Positions 23,603 through 33,446 of a stretch of 51,500 nt of DNA are shown here, one piece after another. The DNA is from Clostridia bacterium (GTDB lineage Bacteria; Bacillota; Clostridia; Oscillospirales; CAG-272). Position 1 is the first letter of the stretch, and each line of letters starts with the position of its first letter. Where the stretch lies: positions 1 through 51,500 of the forward strand of contig JAFWXZ010000008.1 of NCBI GenBank assembly GCA_017522795.1, given 5' to 3'. The translations under genes and the position numbers were made by a program. The notes under the pieces were generated by a model. That model saw nothing but the letters and a program-made list of their open reading frames with translations. It had not been told where the DNA came from and searched no databases.

Positions 23603-25369
23603 ATGAAAAAGATATTGTCAATTATTTTAATTTGTTTTTCATTGTTAACTCTTGCAAGCTGTGTAAATGATAATCCGCCTGTCGAGGAAGATGAAAAGGT
23701 GCATATAATCGTTTTAGCGGGTCAGTCGGGCGCACGCGGAAAAGCGTTGGTTGAGGACCTTGGCGATGAAGATAAGGAGATCAATGTTGATGTTGACATC
23801 TTGGCAGATGGATTGCCAATGGCGGCGCTCGATGATATTCCCGGCATTGATGACTCTCTTTACATTGACGTATTAGAGCCCGGATACGGAGATTTCCCAT
23901 CTGAATTCGGTCCCGAGATCGGAATTGGTCAGACTATGGCATCCGTATATCCGAAGTTCGACGCTGAATATAAGACGGTTATCGTTAAATATACCGCCAG
24001 CGGTTCGACCTTTACGGATCATTGGTACTCAACCTCAGCAATAAACGATAATGATGTTGCTAAATATCTTAATCTTGATCAGGTCAACGAAACAGACAAG
24101 GGAGATGAAACAGGTCCCTTAACTAACAACCTGTATAAGCTGGTTGAAAAGGCTATTTCCGAATTGAATGACTTAGGCTATGAGACCGTAATCGACGGTA
24201 TGGCATTCGTTCACGGTGAGCAGGATGCAAAGTTCGATGAAAATATGGCAATTTATGAAAAAGCGTTGACCTATTTCATAAATGACTTCAGATCCTATTT
24301 TACGGATAACGATCTTCCCGTTGTTATCACCGAGGCGTTGACCAACAGCGCGAAATATTCCAACGAGCTGAGAGATATACAGAAAAACGTTTCTGCTAAT
24401 CTCAAGAATGTGTCATTCATCGAAACGAGCGATCTTTATACAAACGCATTTGAGCCTTGGCACTTCGGAGCAGAGAGCAACAATGTGTTAGGAAACAGAA
24501 TTGCGGCTGAAATAGCCTCCTATAACGAAACGAGAGTCGTTTCAAGCATCGATGAAGAGGTAATTAACGTTCCCTATGGAGTTAATGTGGATCTGCCGGA
24601 TTATGTAAGGGCAACCTTCACCAATTACTATGGCGGATATTTAAAGGTAGAAGAATACGCTAATTACGACTGTAATAAGCTTGGTCCTCAGAACGTTAGC
24701 TTTAAGGCTAAAACATCAGAGGGCATCAAGGAGTTTAACCTTACTATAAACGTAAGTGACAGCGTAGCATTTATCGACGGCAAGCTTACCGAGTATGCGA
24801 ATGCAAAAAAGAATAGCATCCCCGGCGGTCTTGGCGAGATATATGTAATAAAAGGTGACGAAGGTCTTTATATTGCCGCAAATATCAAGGACGGAGAAAT
24901 CTGGACAGACGGTGAAAACTGGCATCGCGGAGATATGGGTCAAAAGGGAAATAATGATGATTTCATTATTTATATTACAGATACCGATGCTGCTGAAAGA
25001 AAAACCGTTTGTTTAAGCTCAGCAAACCTGCTTAGAATTTATGACAGCGGAGTCAGCCTTGATTCCTCAGATGTGACTCTTGAGTTTGGCAACCTTGTAT
25101 ATAACAAAAAAGTGTCGGATTATAAGTATCACGTCTCTACAAGCGGACTTGCAAATTGTGGCGAGAGCGAGGGCATTACCCTCGAGCTTTACGTAAGCTA
25201 TGAGGATCTTGGAATTGAGGATCCCGAGCTCATCAAGCTTTGCTTCAATTATAACAATATTTCTTCCACCGGTGAAACAAGAGTTGGCGAAGATAATTAT
25301 CTTGTAAAGACCGATGGCACCGAGGAGAATATAGACTCTTACTTCTCAATCAGCGATCTTATTAATTAA
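23603..25369 (+). CDS. CE6/SASA-like acetylesterase lipoprotein with CBM9-like domain
   Basis: A 588-residue lipoprotein (lipobox LASC, Cys20). The N-terminal part is an SGNH-fold esterase of the sialate-O-acetylesterase/CE6 type: IIVLAGQSGARG with the nucleophile Ser in GQS (about 40), FGPEIGIGQTM, VHGEQDA (about 202-208) and the late EPWHFG His (about 286). A linker domain (about 305-385) precedes a C-terminal CBM9/DOMON-like beta-sandwich (about 387-588: AFIDGKLTEYANA, EGLYIAANIKDGEIWTDG, DDFIIYITD). It probably removes acetyl groups from the target glycan. The RBS GGAGG lies 7 bases before ATG 23603, and the next gene begins four bases after the stop. Confidence 0.8.
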   Translation: MKKILSIILICFSLLTLASCVNDNPPVEEDEKVHIIVLAGQSGARGKALVEDLGDEDKEINVDVDILADGLPMAALDDIPGIDDSLYIDVLEPGYGDFPSEFGPEIGIGQTMASVYPKFDAEYKTVIVKYTASGSTFTDHWYSTSAINDNDVAKYLNLDQVNETDKGDETGPLTNNLYKLVEKAISELNDLGYETVIDGMAFVHGEQDAKFDENMAIYEKALTYFINDFRSYFTDNDLPVVITEALTNSAKYSNELRDIQKNVSANLKNVSFIETSDLYTNAFEPWHFGAESNNVLGNRIAAEIASYNETRVVSSIDEEVINVPYGVNVDLPDYVRATFTNYYGGYLKVEEYANYDCNKLGPQNVSFKAKTSEGIKEFNLTINVSDSVAFIDGKLTEYANAKKNSIPGGLGEIYVIKGDEGLYIAANIKDGEIWTDGENWHRGDMGQKGNNDDFIIYITDTDAAERKTVCLSSANLLRIYDSGVSLDSSDVTLEFGNLVYNKKVSDYKYHVSTSGLANCGESEGITLELYVSYEDLGIEDPELIKLCFNYNNISSTGETRVGEDNYLVKTDGTEENIDSYFSISDLIN

Positions 25370-25373
25370 TAAA

Positions 25374-27650
25374 ATGAATAAAAACGAAAGATTTTCAAGA
25401 TACAAGTATCTTACCGGACTTTCCGCCTGGGAGATCGCAAGCTATAAGGAGCCCGAGAGCGTTCTTATTCTTAACGATGGTCCAAGCGGACTCCGAAAGC
25501 CGCTGAGGAATGGCTTTACAGAGCAGAACGAGGTTATAAAGACCGTCTGTATGCCAACGCCCAGCGCGCTTGCGGCATCCTTTGACAGAGAGGCCTGCTA
25601 TGAGTCTGGCGCACTTATCGCAAAGGAGTGTCTGCACCACGGGACAAACATTTTGTTAGCTCCCGGAATCAACATAAAGAGATACGTTATGTGCGGCAGA
25701 AACTTTGAGTATTTCTCAGAGGATCCATATCTGACGGGCGCACTTGCTGCAGAGTATGTAAACGGTCTTGAGCATAGTGGCGTCGGTGCTTGCGTAAAGC
25801 ATTACGCCTGCAATTCTCAGGAGCACGGCAGAACGGTAAACAGCAGCGAGGTATCTCTTCGTGCATTGAACGAAATATATCTCAGAGCATTTAAGTATAC
25901 CTTGAAGTACTCAAGCCCATCATGCATCATGACCTCGTATAACAGAATCAACGGAGTTTACGTAAACGAGTCGGAATATCTCCTTCAAAAAAAGTTGAGA
26001 GGAGAATACGGCTTTGATGGTCTTATTATGTCAGACTGGTGCGCTGTCAGTGATAAGGGCGCTAGCTTCAAGTGCGGTCTTAATATTGAGATGCCTCTTG
26101 CCAGGATGAGCTATGAAATGATGGACAGAGGCTATGGCAAGAGCTTTGATGACTCCGATCTTATCCGTCTTGATAACGAGATTTACAACACCGTATCTAA
26201 ATTTAAAGGTACAAAAAAGCTTCCCGAGCTTGATCTCGACAACCTTCATGATAAGGCTGTCGAGATAGCAAACAAGACTGTCGTTCTGGTGAAGAACGAT
26301 AATGATTATCTACCTATTAATAATAACGATAGGGTGCTGGTTTTAGGCTACTTTGCAAATCACGCTCGCTTCGTTGGCAAGGGTAGCGGTTGGGTAAATG
26401 CTTATAAGGACACTACCTTCCTTGACGTTCTTGATGCACAGGGCAGGGAATATGACTTCTGTGAGTGTTACGACGAGGAAAAGCTTAGCGTCACTACCGA
26501 AGAGCTTGAGAAATACAAGGGCAGGTACAATAAAGTGCTTCTTTTCCTTGGCCAGTATCAGAGTGATGAGACCGAGGGCCTTGACAGAAGTACAATAGAG
26601 CTTCGTCCCCATCAGATAGAGCTTATCCGTATGGTGAAGGATGTGTTCGGAAGCTTTGCTACCGTTTTGGTAAGTGGAAGCGTTGTAAACGTTAAGGATG
26701 CTTACGCTCTGTCGAATGCTATGATGATAACCTATCTTGCAGGAGAGGGACAGTCGGAGGCGATATACAATAATTTGTTCGGTTATCATAACCCGAGCGG
26801 CAGACTTCCTGAAACTTGGATATCCTCACTTGACCAGAACCCAATCAACAAGGAATATGCGAGAAGGGATATTTATCACACCTATTATTACGATGATATA
26901 TATGTAGGCTATAGATATTATGACTTGCATAGCGAAGGTTTTATCTTGCCATTTGGCTACGGACTCAGCTATTCCCAATTCTCATATTCGGATTTTAATT
27001 ATAGTATTTCCGATAAAATGATGGAAATATCTTTGAATATTACCAATAATAGCAATATTGACGGTGAGGACGTTATCCAGATCTATATAGGTAAAAAGAC
27101 ATCCGATATTTACAGACCTATAAAGGAATTAAAGGCATTTGGAAAAGCCTTTGTAAAGGCGGGAACTACCGAGCGGATCTCTGTTAAGGTTGATATTGAT
27201 GACTTGAAGTCGTATCGAGAGTCTACCGATTCATTTGAGCTCGAGGACGGCGAGTATGAGCTTTATGTAGCGTTAAATACCAATTTTATATTAAAGGAAG
27301 AAACCGTACGTCTTAACGGAGTCAAGTTTGAGAAAATCCTTGAACCCAAAAAATTAGAAAAAAGGGAAGTTCCTTTAAAATACACCTTGGATACTCCCGC
27401 GGGCATACTCTTTGAAAACGAGCTGTTCAAATCATACGTTCGCGAAAAGGGATTGCCCATTGACGTCGAGGACTTTGAGAAAAAGCTCTTTTGGATCGAT
27501 TCAAAAGCACTGAGAGTTACCATCTGCGACGGCGATATCAACATTACTTATGAACAGATGGAGGAGCTTGTAGATTATCTTAATTTACACTCCGAGATCG
27601 ACAGACGGCCCAACTTTGATTCGGTCGTCCAAAAATACAGACCCTGGTGA
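25374..27650 (+). CDS. Cytoplasmic GH3 beta-glycosidase
   Basis: A 758-residue GH3 enzyme without a signal peptide, so it acts inside the cell on imported oligosaccharides. The N-terminal TIM barrel carries NDGPSGLR, LLAPGINIKR, NFEYFSEDPYLTG, KHYACNSQEHGR, and the nucleophile Asp221 in GLIMSDWCAV. The alpha/beta sandwich domain contains VVLVKNDNDYLP. A fibronectin-III-like domain starts near LPFGYGLSYSQFSYSDFNYS (about 520-545), and a C-terminal extension of about 100 residues follows. Specificity in GH3 (glucoside, xyloside, N-acetylglucosaminide) cannot be read from these motifs. There is no clear Shine-Dalgarno; the start lies four bases after the upstream stop, so translation is probably coupled. 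Confidence 0.88.
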   Translation: MNKNERFSRYKYLTGLSAWEIASYKEPESVLILNDGPSGLRKPLRNGFTEQNEVIKTVCMPTPSALAASFDREACYESGALIAKECLHHGTNILLAPGINIKRYVMCGRNFEYFSEDPYLTGALAAEYVNGLEHSGVGACVKHYACNSQEHGRTVNSSEVSLRALNEIYLRAFKYTLKYSSPSCIMTSYNRINGVYVNESEYLLQKKLRGEYGFDGLIMSDWCAVSDKGASFKCGLNIEMPLARMSYEMMDRGYGKSFDDSDLIRLDNEIYNTVSKFKGTKKLPELDLDNLHDKAVEIANKTVVLVKNDNDYLPINNNDRVLVLGYFANHARFVGKGSGWVNAYKDTTFLDVLDAQGREYDFCECYDEEKLSVTTEELEKYKGRYNKVLLFLGQYQSDETEGLDRSTIELRPHQIELIRMVKDVFGSFATVLVSGSVVNVKDAYALSNAMMITYLAGEGQSEAIYNNLFGYHNPSGRLPETWISSLDQNPINKEYARRDIYHTYYYDDIYVGYRYYDLHSEGFILPFGYGLSYSQFSYSDFNYSISDKMMEISLNITNNSNIDGEDVIQIYIGKKTSDIYRPIKELKAFGKAFVKAGTTERISVKVDIDDLKSYRESTDSFELEDGEYELYVALNTNFILKEETVRLNGVKFEKILEPKKLEKREVPLKYTLDTPAGILFENELFKSYVREKGLPIDVEDFEKKLFWIDSKALRVTICDGDINITYEQMEELVDYLNLHSEIDRRPNFDSVVQKYRPW

Positions 27651-27731
27651 TTATTCATCGGGAAAAGCAAAAAACTTCTTTAATTTAGTTTGACGCAAAT
27701 TTCAAATAAAATTTTCAAAAGGAGAAAAAAC

Positions 27732-30700
27732 ATGAAAACAAGAAGCATTATTCTTTTAGTAGCAATGCTGTTTGTAGTGGTGCTTGCGGCAACCTCATGT
27801 AGTCTGTTCCATCAGCATACATGGCAGGACGCCACCTGTACTACTCCTAAAACTTGCACCGAATGCGGTGTTACCGTAGGTGAAGCTCTCGGTCACGCAG
27901 AGGAAGTTTTAGAGGGCAAGGATGCTACCTGCGCCGAGACAGGTCTTACCGAAGGTAAGAAGTGTTCGGCTTGTGGCGAGATCCTCGTTAAGCAGGAAAC
28001 CATTCCTACAACAGCGCACACCGAAGAGACTGTAGCAGGCAAGGCTGCGACCTGTACAGCTACAGGTCTTACCGAGGGTAAGAAGTGCTCGGTATGTGAC
28101 ACCGTGCTTGTAGAGCAGGAAGAAATTCCTATGAAAGCTCACACACCCGAGACCGTAGCAGGTAAGGAAGCAACCTGTACAGCTACAGGTCTTACCGATG
28201 GTAAGAAATGCTCCGATTGCGGCGCAATTCTTGAGGCTCAGAAGGAGATTCCCCTGAAGGCACACGCCTATGACGAGGGCTGGGACCCCGACTGTAACGT
28301 TTGTGGAACAGTACGTACCTGCGCTCACGACGGCGAAAAGATCGCTTTGACAGGTAAGGCTGCGACCTGTACAGCTACAGGTCTTACAGACGGTGAAAAG
28401 TGCGGTATATGCGGCGACATCACCAAGGCACAGGAGATTATAAAGGCTCTTGACCACGATATGTCCGAGGCAACCTGTACCGCAGCTTCCAAGTGTCAGA
28501 GAGAAGGCTGCGATCATGTTGAAGGCGAACCTCTCGATCACGATTACGACGAGGGTGTTATAACTACAAAGCCCGGTTGCGAGACTAAGGGTGTAAAGAC
28601 CTTTACTTGTAAGAGAGAAGGCTGCGGTCACTCCTATACTGTGGATGTAGAGCCCACAAAGCACGACTATAAGGAGACCGTTGTTGCTTCGACCTGTATC
28701 GCTCAGGGTTATACCCTGTACACCTGCGGCAACTGCGGAAACAGCTATAAGGACAACTATACCGCTCTTGCTGAGCATACCTATAACGAGGGTGTTATAA
28801 CCACCAATCCAACCTGCTTGGATAAGGGCGTTAAGACCTACACCTGTACCGTTGAAGGATGTGGAAAGACAAAGACAGAGGAGATCTCTGCAAACGGTCA
28901 CGCTGAGATCCAGCACGCAGGACAGGAAGCAACCTGTACTGAGGACGGCTGGAAGGCGTACGTAACCTGTGAGAACTGTAGTTATACTACATATGAGAAG
29001 ATAAACAAAACCGGACACAAGGGCGGCACGGCAACCTGTAAGGATCTTGCGGTATGTAGCGCGTGCGGCGAAAAGTACGGAACTCTGGACAAGGTAAACG
29101 GACATCACTACGGCGAGGCAAGCTGTGATGCTCCTGCAACCTGTATTCTCTGCGGAGAAACCTCGGGCAGCGCTATTGGTCACGCTGATAAGACTCCCGT
29201 AGACCACAAGTGCGACCGTTGCGGAGAAACCTTGACCGAGTGCGTTGACGACAACAATGATCACGCATGTGACAACGGCTGTGATAAGTTCTTTGGCGAA
29301 TGTGTAGATAACAACTTCGATCACAAGTGCGATTACGGCTGTGGCAAATCCGACTTTGGCACCTGCGCAGATGCCGATAAGGATCACGATTGTGATTACG
29401 GATGTGACAAGTACTTCGACGTTCATGCAGACGGCGACGATAAGGGTCACCTCTGTGATTACTGCGGCGAATTCGTAGATACCGAGGTTTGCGTTGATAC
29501 AAACAAGAACCACATCTGTGATGAGTGTGACGCAAGAGTAGGCGGCGACTGTCAGGATGATAAGAACGGCCAGGATGCAGATCACAACTGTGACTACTGC
29601 GGCGCGTCGGTTGGTGAGGCTTGCTACGGCGGTACTCCCACCTGTACCGAGAAGGCTGTTTGCTCTGAGTGCGGTCAGTCCTACGGCGAGTTTGCGGCTC
29701 ACGTTTATAATAAGACAAATGCGGTTGATAAAGCTCTTAAGTCCTCCGCAACATGTACTGCACTTGCAGTTTATTACAAGTCCTGCGTATGCGGAGAGGT
29801 AGATAAGTCCGAAGGCGCTGAGACCTTTGAGTACGGTGAGTATGCTCCTCATACCGAGGTTTCTGTACCCGGCAAGGACGCAACCTGTACCGCAACAGGT
29901 CTTACCGAAGGCACCAAGTGCGAAAAGTGCGGCAAGACACTCGTTGAGCGGGAAGAAATTCCTATGGCAGAGCATACCAAGGAAACCTTGAAGGGATATG
30001 CAGCAACCTGTACCGAGGAAGGTCTTACTGACGGCGTGATTTGTACCGTCTGTAAGGCAACTCTTACTAAACAGGAGACTATTTCCGCGCTTGGTCACGA
30101 TTGGGCAGACGCAACCTGCGATACTGCTAAGACCTGTAAGAGAGAGAACTGCGGTATAACCGAGGGTGATCCTCTCGGCCACAAGTACAACGTTACTTAC
30201 ACTTGGTCTGAGGATAACTCCACCTGCACTGCAAACGGCGTGTGCGAGCATGACGCGTCTCATACTTTCAACGAGATCGCGACCGTAACCAGCGTTAAAC
30301 TTAACGTTTCTGCATCTAAGATCACTTATACTTATAACGTTGAATTTGAAAACAATATTGATGCTTATACTAAGTCCGTAGAGGCAGATGTGACTCTTGA
30401 AAATGGTATCGCAACCGTTAATGCTCCTGCTATAGCGGGCAGAGTTGCATCTCACGATTATGTAAAGTTTGGTTTCTATAATGTAGAAGCAACCTACGAG
30501 TTCACCATCTATTATTCCGAGGTTGATGTTTGGGACGGCACTTCTGTAAGCGAGAGCCTTCAGGGCTCCGGTACTTTGGAGGATCCTTACCTCATTCAGT
30601 CCGCTGCTGACTTTGCATATCTTGCAGCTCAGCTTAACAACGCTGAAGTTGGTCAGGCACAAAACTTCGAGGGTCAGTACTTCAAGATGACAAAGTCCAT

Positions 30701-33341
30701 TGACCTTAACGGCAATCTTCTCATTGCAGGTAACCACAGCGGTTGGAATATGTACCAGGGCTTCGGCGGTACCTTCGACGGTAACAACTGCTCTATCAGA
30801 GGCATCAACGTTGAGCCTACCACAGGCAAATCAGCTGCACTCTTTGGCTGCATCACCAAAGCAGGTACTCTTAAGAACCTTATCGTTTACGGTAATGCAA
30901 AGGGCACTGAAACCGTAGGTGGCGTTGTAGCATATCAGCTTGGTGCTGTTGATAACGTAACAAGCTATGTAACAGTAACCGCAACAGCCGGCACTATTGG
31001 CGGCGTTGTTGCAAACCAGGAAGGCAGCGCAGGTGTTCTTTCCAACAGTGTAAACTACGGCAGTGTTACCACCACAAGTTACATCGCAGGTGGTGTCGCA
31101 GGCTCCGGAGGTGCAACAATTATAAATTGTGTAAACTGGGGTAATGTTCAGGGTGGTAATGAATCTATCGGCGGCATTGCAGGCACAACCAAGGACAAGG
31201 GAACTATATCCGGCTGTTATAACTACGGTGACGTTAAGACAACCGCAGGCGATAAGGGCATGATTGGTGGTATTGCAGGTAAGGCTGTTAAGCCGATCAA
31301 TAACTGCTACAACTACGGTACTATTACAGGAGCTAACACCACAGGCGGTATTGCAGGCAGCACTACGAAGGCTATTACAAACTGTTATAACTACGGTGCA
31401 GTTAATGCTACCAGCTGGAACATTGGCGGTATTGTAGGCTCCACTGATGCAAACATCAGCGATTGTACAAACTACGGTGATATAACAAGTACAGCAGACT
31501 GCGTAGGCGGTATCGCAGGCTCCTCCAAGGCTACTATTTCCGGCTGTACCAACTACGGCACAGTTAAGGGTATTGGCAGATCTGCAGGTATTGTATATTA
31601 CTCCAACGGCACTATTGAAAACTGTATCAACAACGGTGACGTTATCGGTGGCTGGGACCTTGGCGGTATTCTCGCTTGGGTAGGCGACGGTCAGTCTGCT
31701 ACAATTAAGAATTGTACCAATAACGGTAACGTTACAGGTACTTGGAACAACGGCGGTATCTTCGGTCTTGCACACGATAATGCAGGCACAGTTACCATCA
31801 CCGGCTGTACCAACAATGGTAAGATCAACTCCTACACCGGCGGGCAGATTACTATCGCGGTTAAGGCTGTTATTACCGATTGCACCGAAAACGGTTCTTA
31901 CGTTGTTCTTCATGAGCTTACTCACGTTAATGCAGTTGCTCCCACCTGCGATGCAGACGGAAACGTAGCATACGATAACTGCTCTGTATGCGGAAAGAAC
32001 TTTGACGCAGAGGGCAATGAGCTTAATTCTGTTAAGCTCCCCGCAGGTCATAAGGACGAAGGCGGCGACGGCAAGTGCGATGCCTGTGGCACAAGCATGT
32101 GTGACCACGTTTCCGAGATCGTTAAAGAAAATGAGAAGGCAGCTACATGTACCGCTGCAGGCTCCTATGACAATGTTGAAAAATGCACCAAGTGTGGTGA
32201 AGAGCTCGGCAGAGAAACTGTTACAGTAGACGCACTCGGTCACAAGATGACAAGTGCTGTTGAAGGCACAAAGAAGACCTACACCTGTGAGAACGGTTGC
32301 GGTCTTACTGAGATCAAGTATCTCGTAACTGTAAATCACCTCAATCTTGATGGCACTGTTGCAGCAGAGGCAGAGGTTTACGAGTATGACAACAATTACA
32401 TTTACACGATCAACGCAAAGACCATTGAGGGGTACGTTGCTTCTCACGATTACGTGAAGGGCCACATTCTCTCCACCGGCGGCACTGTTAACATCTACTA
32501 CTCCCAGGTTGATGTTTGGGACGGCACTTCTGTAAGCGAAAGCCTTTCCGGTACAGGTACAGAAGATGATCCTTACCTCATCCAGAGCGCCGCAGATTTT
32601 GCATATTTTGCAAGCGTTATAAATTCTGCAACTGTCGGTACAACACAGAATTTTGAAGGACAATATATTAAGATGACAAAGAGCGTTGATCTTAATAATT
32701 CTAATCTGATGATTGGTAGCCACAGTGCATGGAATAAATATCAAGGCTTCGGCGGTGTACTTGATGGTAATAATTGCTCTGTTAGAAATGTGAATGTTAG
32801 TCCTGCAAGTGGTTCTGCTGGTTTGTTTGGATGTATAACAGACAAAGGAACTTTGAAAAATCTGAGTGTATATGGTAGTGTAACAGGTACAGGAATTGCA
32901 GGCGGCGTTGTAGCATATGTAAGAGGAAATGTTGATAATGTAACCAGTTACGTAACTGTAAATGGTGCAGGTACAGTTGGCGGTATAGGAGCCGATGTAG
33001 CTAATATTGCTAGCAGATATATTTCTAATTGTACAAATTATGGCAATGTTACTGGAACGGGTACAAATGTTGGCGGTATTGCTGGCTCAGGTGGCGGCCA
33101 GTTCACAAACTGTGCAAACTTTGGTGCTGTATCCGGTGGTAATTACACTGGCGGTATCTGTGGAACAACTAAAAACATTGGAACATTTTCAGGCTGCAAT
33201 AATTATGCAACTGTTAATGGTGCTAACTATGTTGGTGGTATAGCAGGTAAATGTCTGAAGACTGTAGAGAACTCTGCAAATTACGGTGAAATTTCCGCTA
33301 CAGGTTCTGCATCTGGCGACATTTATGGTACGAATAAATAA
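27732..33341 (+). CDS. Giant Cys-module/GLUG-repeat surface lipoprotein
   Basis: A 1869-residue lipoprotein (lipobox ATSC, Cys23). Residues about 24-840 are a long series of Cys modules: H, then ATC(T) with one Cys, TGLT(E/D)GKKC, a CxxC pair and EIP, closing with a His about 40 residues later. Some modules lose this regularity and become Asp/Cys-rich (CDNGCDK, CDYGCGK). Next come a MucBP-like domain (about 853-930), a DVWDGTSVSESL lead-in with DPYLIQSAADFAYL, and GLUG-type beta-helix repeats (about 1050-1390). More Cys modules (about 1394-1530), a second MucBP-like domain and a second GLUG domain (to 1869) follow. No hydrolase motif is seen. Adhesion or glycan binding is likely. ATG 27732 has AAAGGAG upstream. 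Confidence 0.85.
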   Translation: MKTRSIILLVAMLFVVVLAATSCSLFHQHTWQDATCTTPKTCTECGVTVGEALGHAEEVLEGKDATCAETGLTEGKKCSACGEILVKQETIPTTAHTEETVAGKAATCTATGLTEGKKCSVCDTVLVEQEEIPMKAHTPETVAGKEATCTATGLTDGKKCSDCGAILEAQKEIPLKAHAYDEGWDPDCNVCGTVRTCAHDGEKIALTGKAATCTATGLTDGEKCGICGDITKAQEIIKALDHDMSEATCTAASKCQREGCDHVEGEPLDHDYDEGVITTKPGCETKGVKTFTCKREGCGHSYTVDVEPTKHDYKETVVASTCIAQGYTLYTCGNCGNSYKDNYTALAEHTYNEGVITTNPTCLDKGVKTYTCTVEGCGKTKTEEISANGHAEIQHAGQEATCTEDGWKAYVTCENCSYTTYEKINKTGHKGGTATCKDLAVCSACGEKYGTLDKVNGHHYGEASCDAPATCILCGETSGSAIGHADKTPVDHKCDRCGETLTECVDDNNDHACDNGCDKFFGECVDNNFDHKCDYGCGKSDFGTCADADKDHDCDYGCDKYFDVHADGDDKGHLCDYCGEFVDTEVCVDTNKNHICDECDARVGGDCQDDKNGQDADHNCDYCGASVGEACYGGTPTCTEKAVCSECGQSYGEFAAHVYNKTNAVDKALKSSATCTALAVYYKSCVCGEVDKSEGAETFEYGEYAPHTEVSVPGKDATCTATGLTEGTKCEKCGKTLVEREEIPMAEHTKETLKGYAATCTEEGLTDGVICTVCKATLTKQETISALGHDWADATCDTAKTCKRENCGITEGDPLGHKYNVTYTWSEDNSTCTANGVCEHDASHTFNEIATVTSVKLNVSASKITYTYNVEFENNIDAYTKSVEADVTLENGIATVNAPAIAGRVASHDYVKFGFYNVEATYEFTIYYSEVDVWDGTSVSESLQGSGTLEDPYLIQSAADFAYLAAQLNNAEVGQAQNFEGQYFKMTKSIDLNGNLLIAGNHSGWNMYQGFGGTFDGNNCSIRGINVEPTTGKSAALFGCITKAGTLKNLIVYGNAKGTETVGGVVAYQLGAVDNVTSYVTVTATAGTIGGVVANQEGSAGVLSNSVNYGSVTTTSYIAGGVAGSGGATIINCVNWGNVQGGNESIGGIAGTTKDKGTISGCYNYGDVKTTAGDKGMIGGIAGKAVKPINNCYNYGTITGANTTGGIAGSTTKAITNCYNYGAVNATSWNIGGIVGSTDANISDCTNYGDITSTADCVGGIAGSSKATISGCTNYGTVKGIGRSAGIVYYSNGTIENCINNGDVIGGWDLGGILAWVGDGQSATIKNCTNNGNVTGTWNNGGIFGLAHDNAGTVTITGCTNNGKINSYTGGQITIAVKAVITDCTENGSYVVLHELTHVNAVAPTCDADGNVAYDNCSVCGKNFDAEGNELNSVKLPAGHKDEGGDGKCDACGTSMCDHVSEIVKENEKAATCTAAGSYDNVEKCTKCGEELGRETVTVDALGHKMTSAVEGTKKTYTCENGCGLTEIKYLVTVNHLNLDGTVAAEAEVYEYDNNYIYTINAKTIEGYVASHDYVKGHILSTGGTVNIYYSQVDVWDGTSVSESLSGTGTEDDPYLIQSAADFAYFASVINSATVGTTQNFEGQYIKMTKSVDLNNSNLMIGSHSAWNKYQGFGGVLDGNNCSVRNVNVSPASGSAGLFGCITDKGTLKNLSVYGSVTGTGIAGGVVAYVRGNVDNVTSYVTVNGAGTVGGIGADVANIASRYISNCTNYGNVTGTGTNVGGIAGSGGGQFTNCANFGAVSGGNYTGGICGTTKNIGTFSGCNNYATVNGANYVGGIAGKCLKTVENSANYGEISATGSASGDIYGTNK
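27816..30190 (+). repeat. Tandem Cys-module repeats within the giant lipoprotein
   Basis: Coding repeats of about 120 bases, best preserved at 27890-28250 and again at 29850-30110, each encoding one ATC-Cys, one CxxC and one His. They diverge at DNA level, so they are old duplications rather than a recent expansion. They also create long spurious open frames on the opposite strand. Confidence 0.75.
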
Positions 33342-33383
33342 ATCACTTTAAACTACGGATTATTATTTTTAAAAGAAACAAAA

Positions 33384-33412
33384 GCAAGAAAGGGCATCTC
33401 GCCCTTTCTTGC
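33384..33412. repeat. Intercistronic hairpin without U-tract
   Basis: A perfect 12-base inverted repeat GCAAGAAAGGGC/GCCCTTTCTTGC with loop ATCTC in the 105-base gap between two operon genes. No T-run follows on the plus strand (ACAATTAAAC), so it is more likely an RNA-stabilising or processing hairpin than a full terminator. The first 40 bases of the gap and the part after the hairpin hold only the next RBS. Confidence 0.6.
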
Positions 33413-33446
33413 ACAATTAAACTCATCTAAAAAATGAGGTGAAACA

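Noticed and set aside
27909-30737. A 942-codon open frame on the minus strand
   Set aside because: It is the antisense shadow of the Cys-module coding repeats, has no RBS or promoter, and its composition (Leu/Val/Cys-rich without motifs) is that of a reversed repeat.
30831-32744. A 637-codon open frame on the minus strand
   Set aside because: Antisense shadow of the GLUG repeats; Asn/Gly codons reversed give Val/Ile/Thr-rich nonsense.
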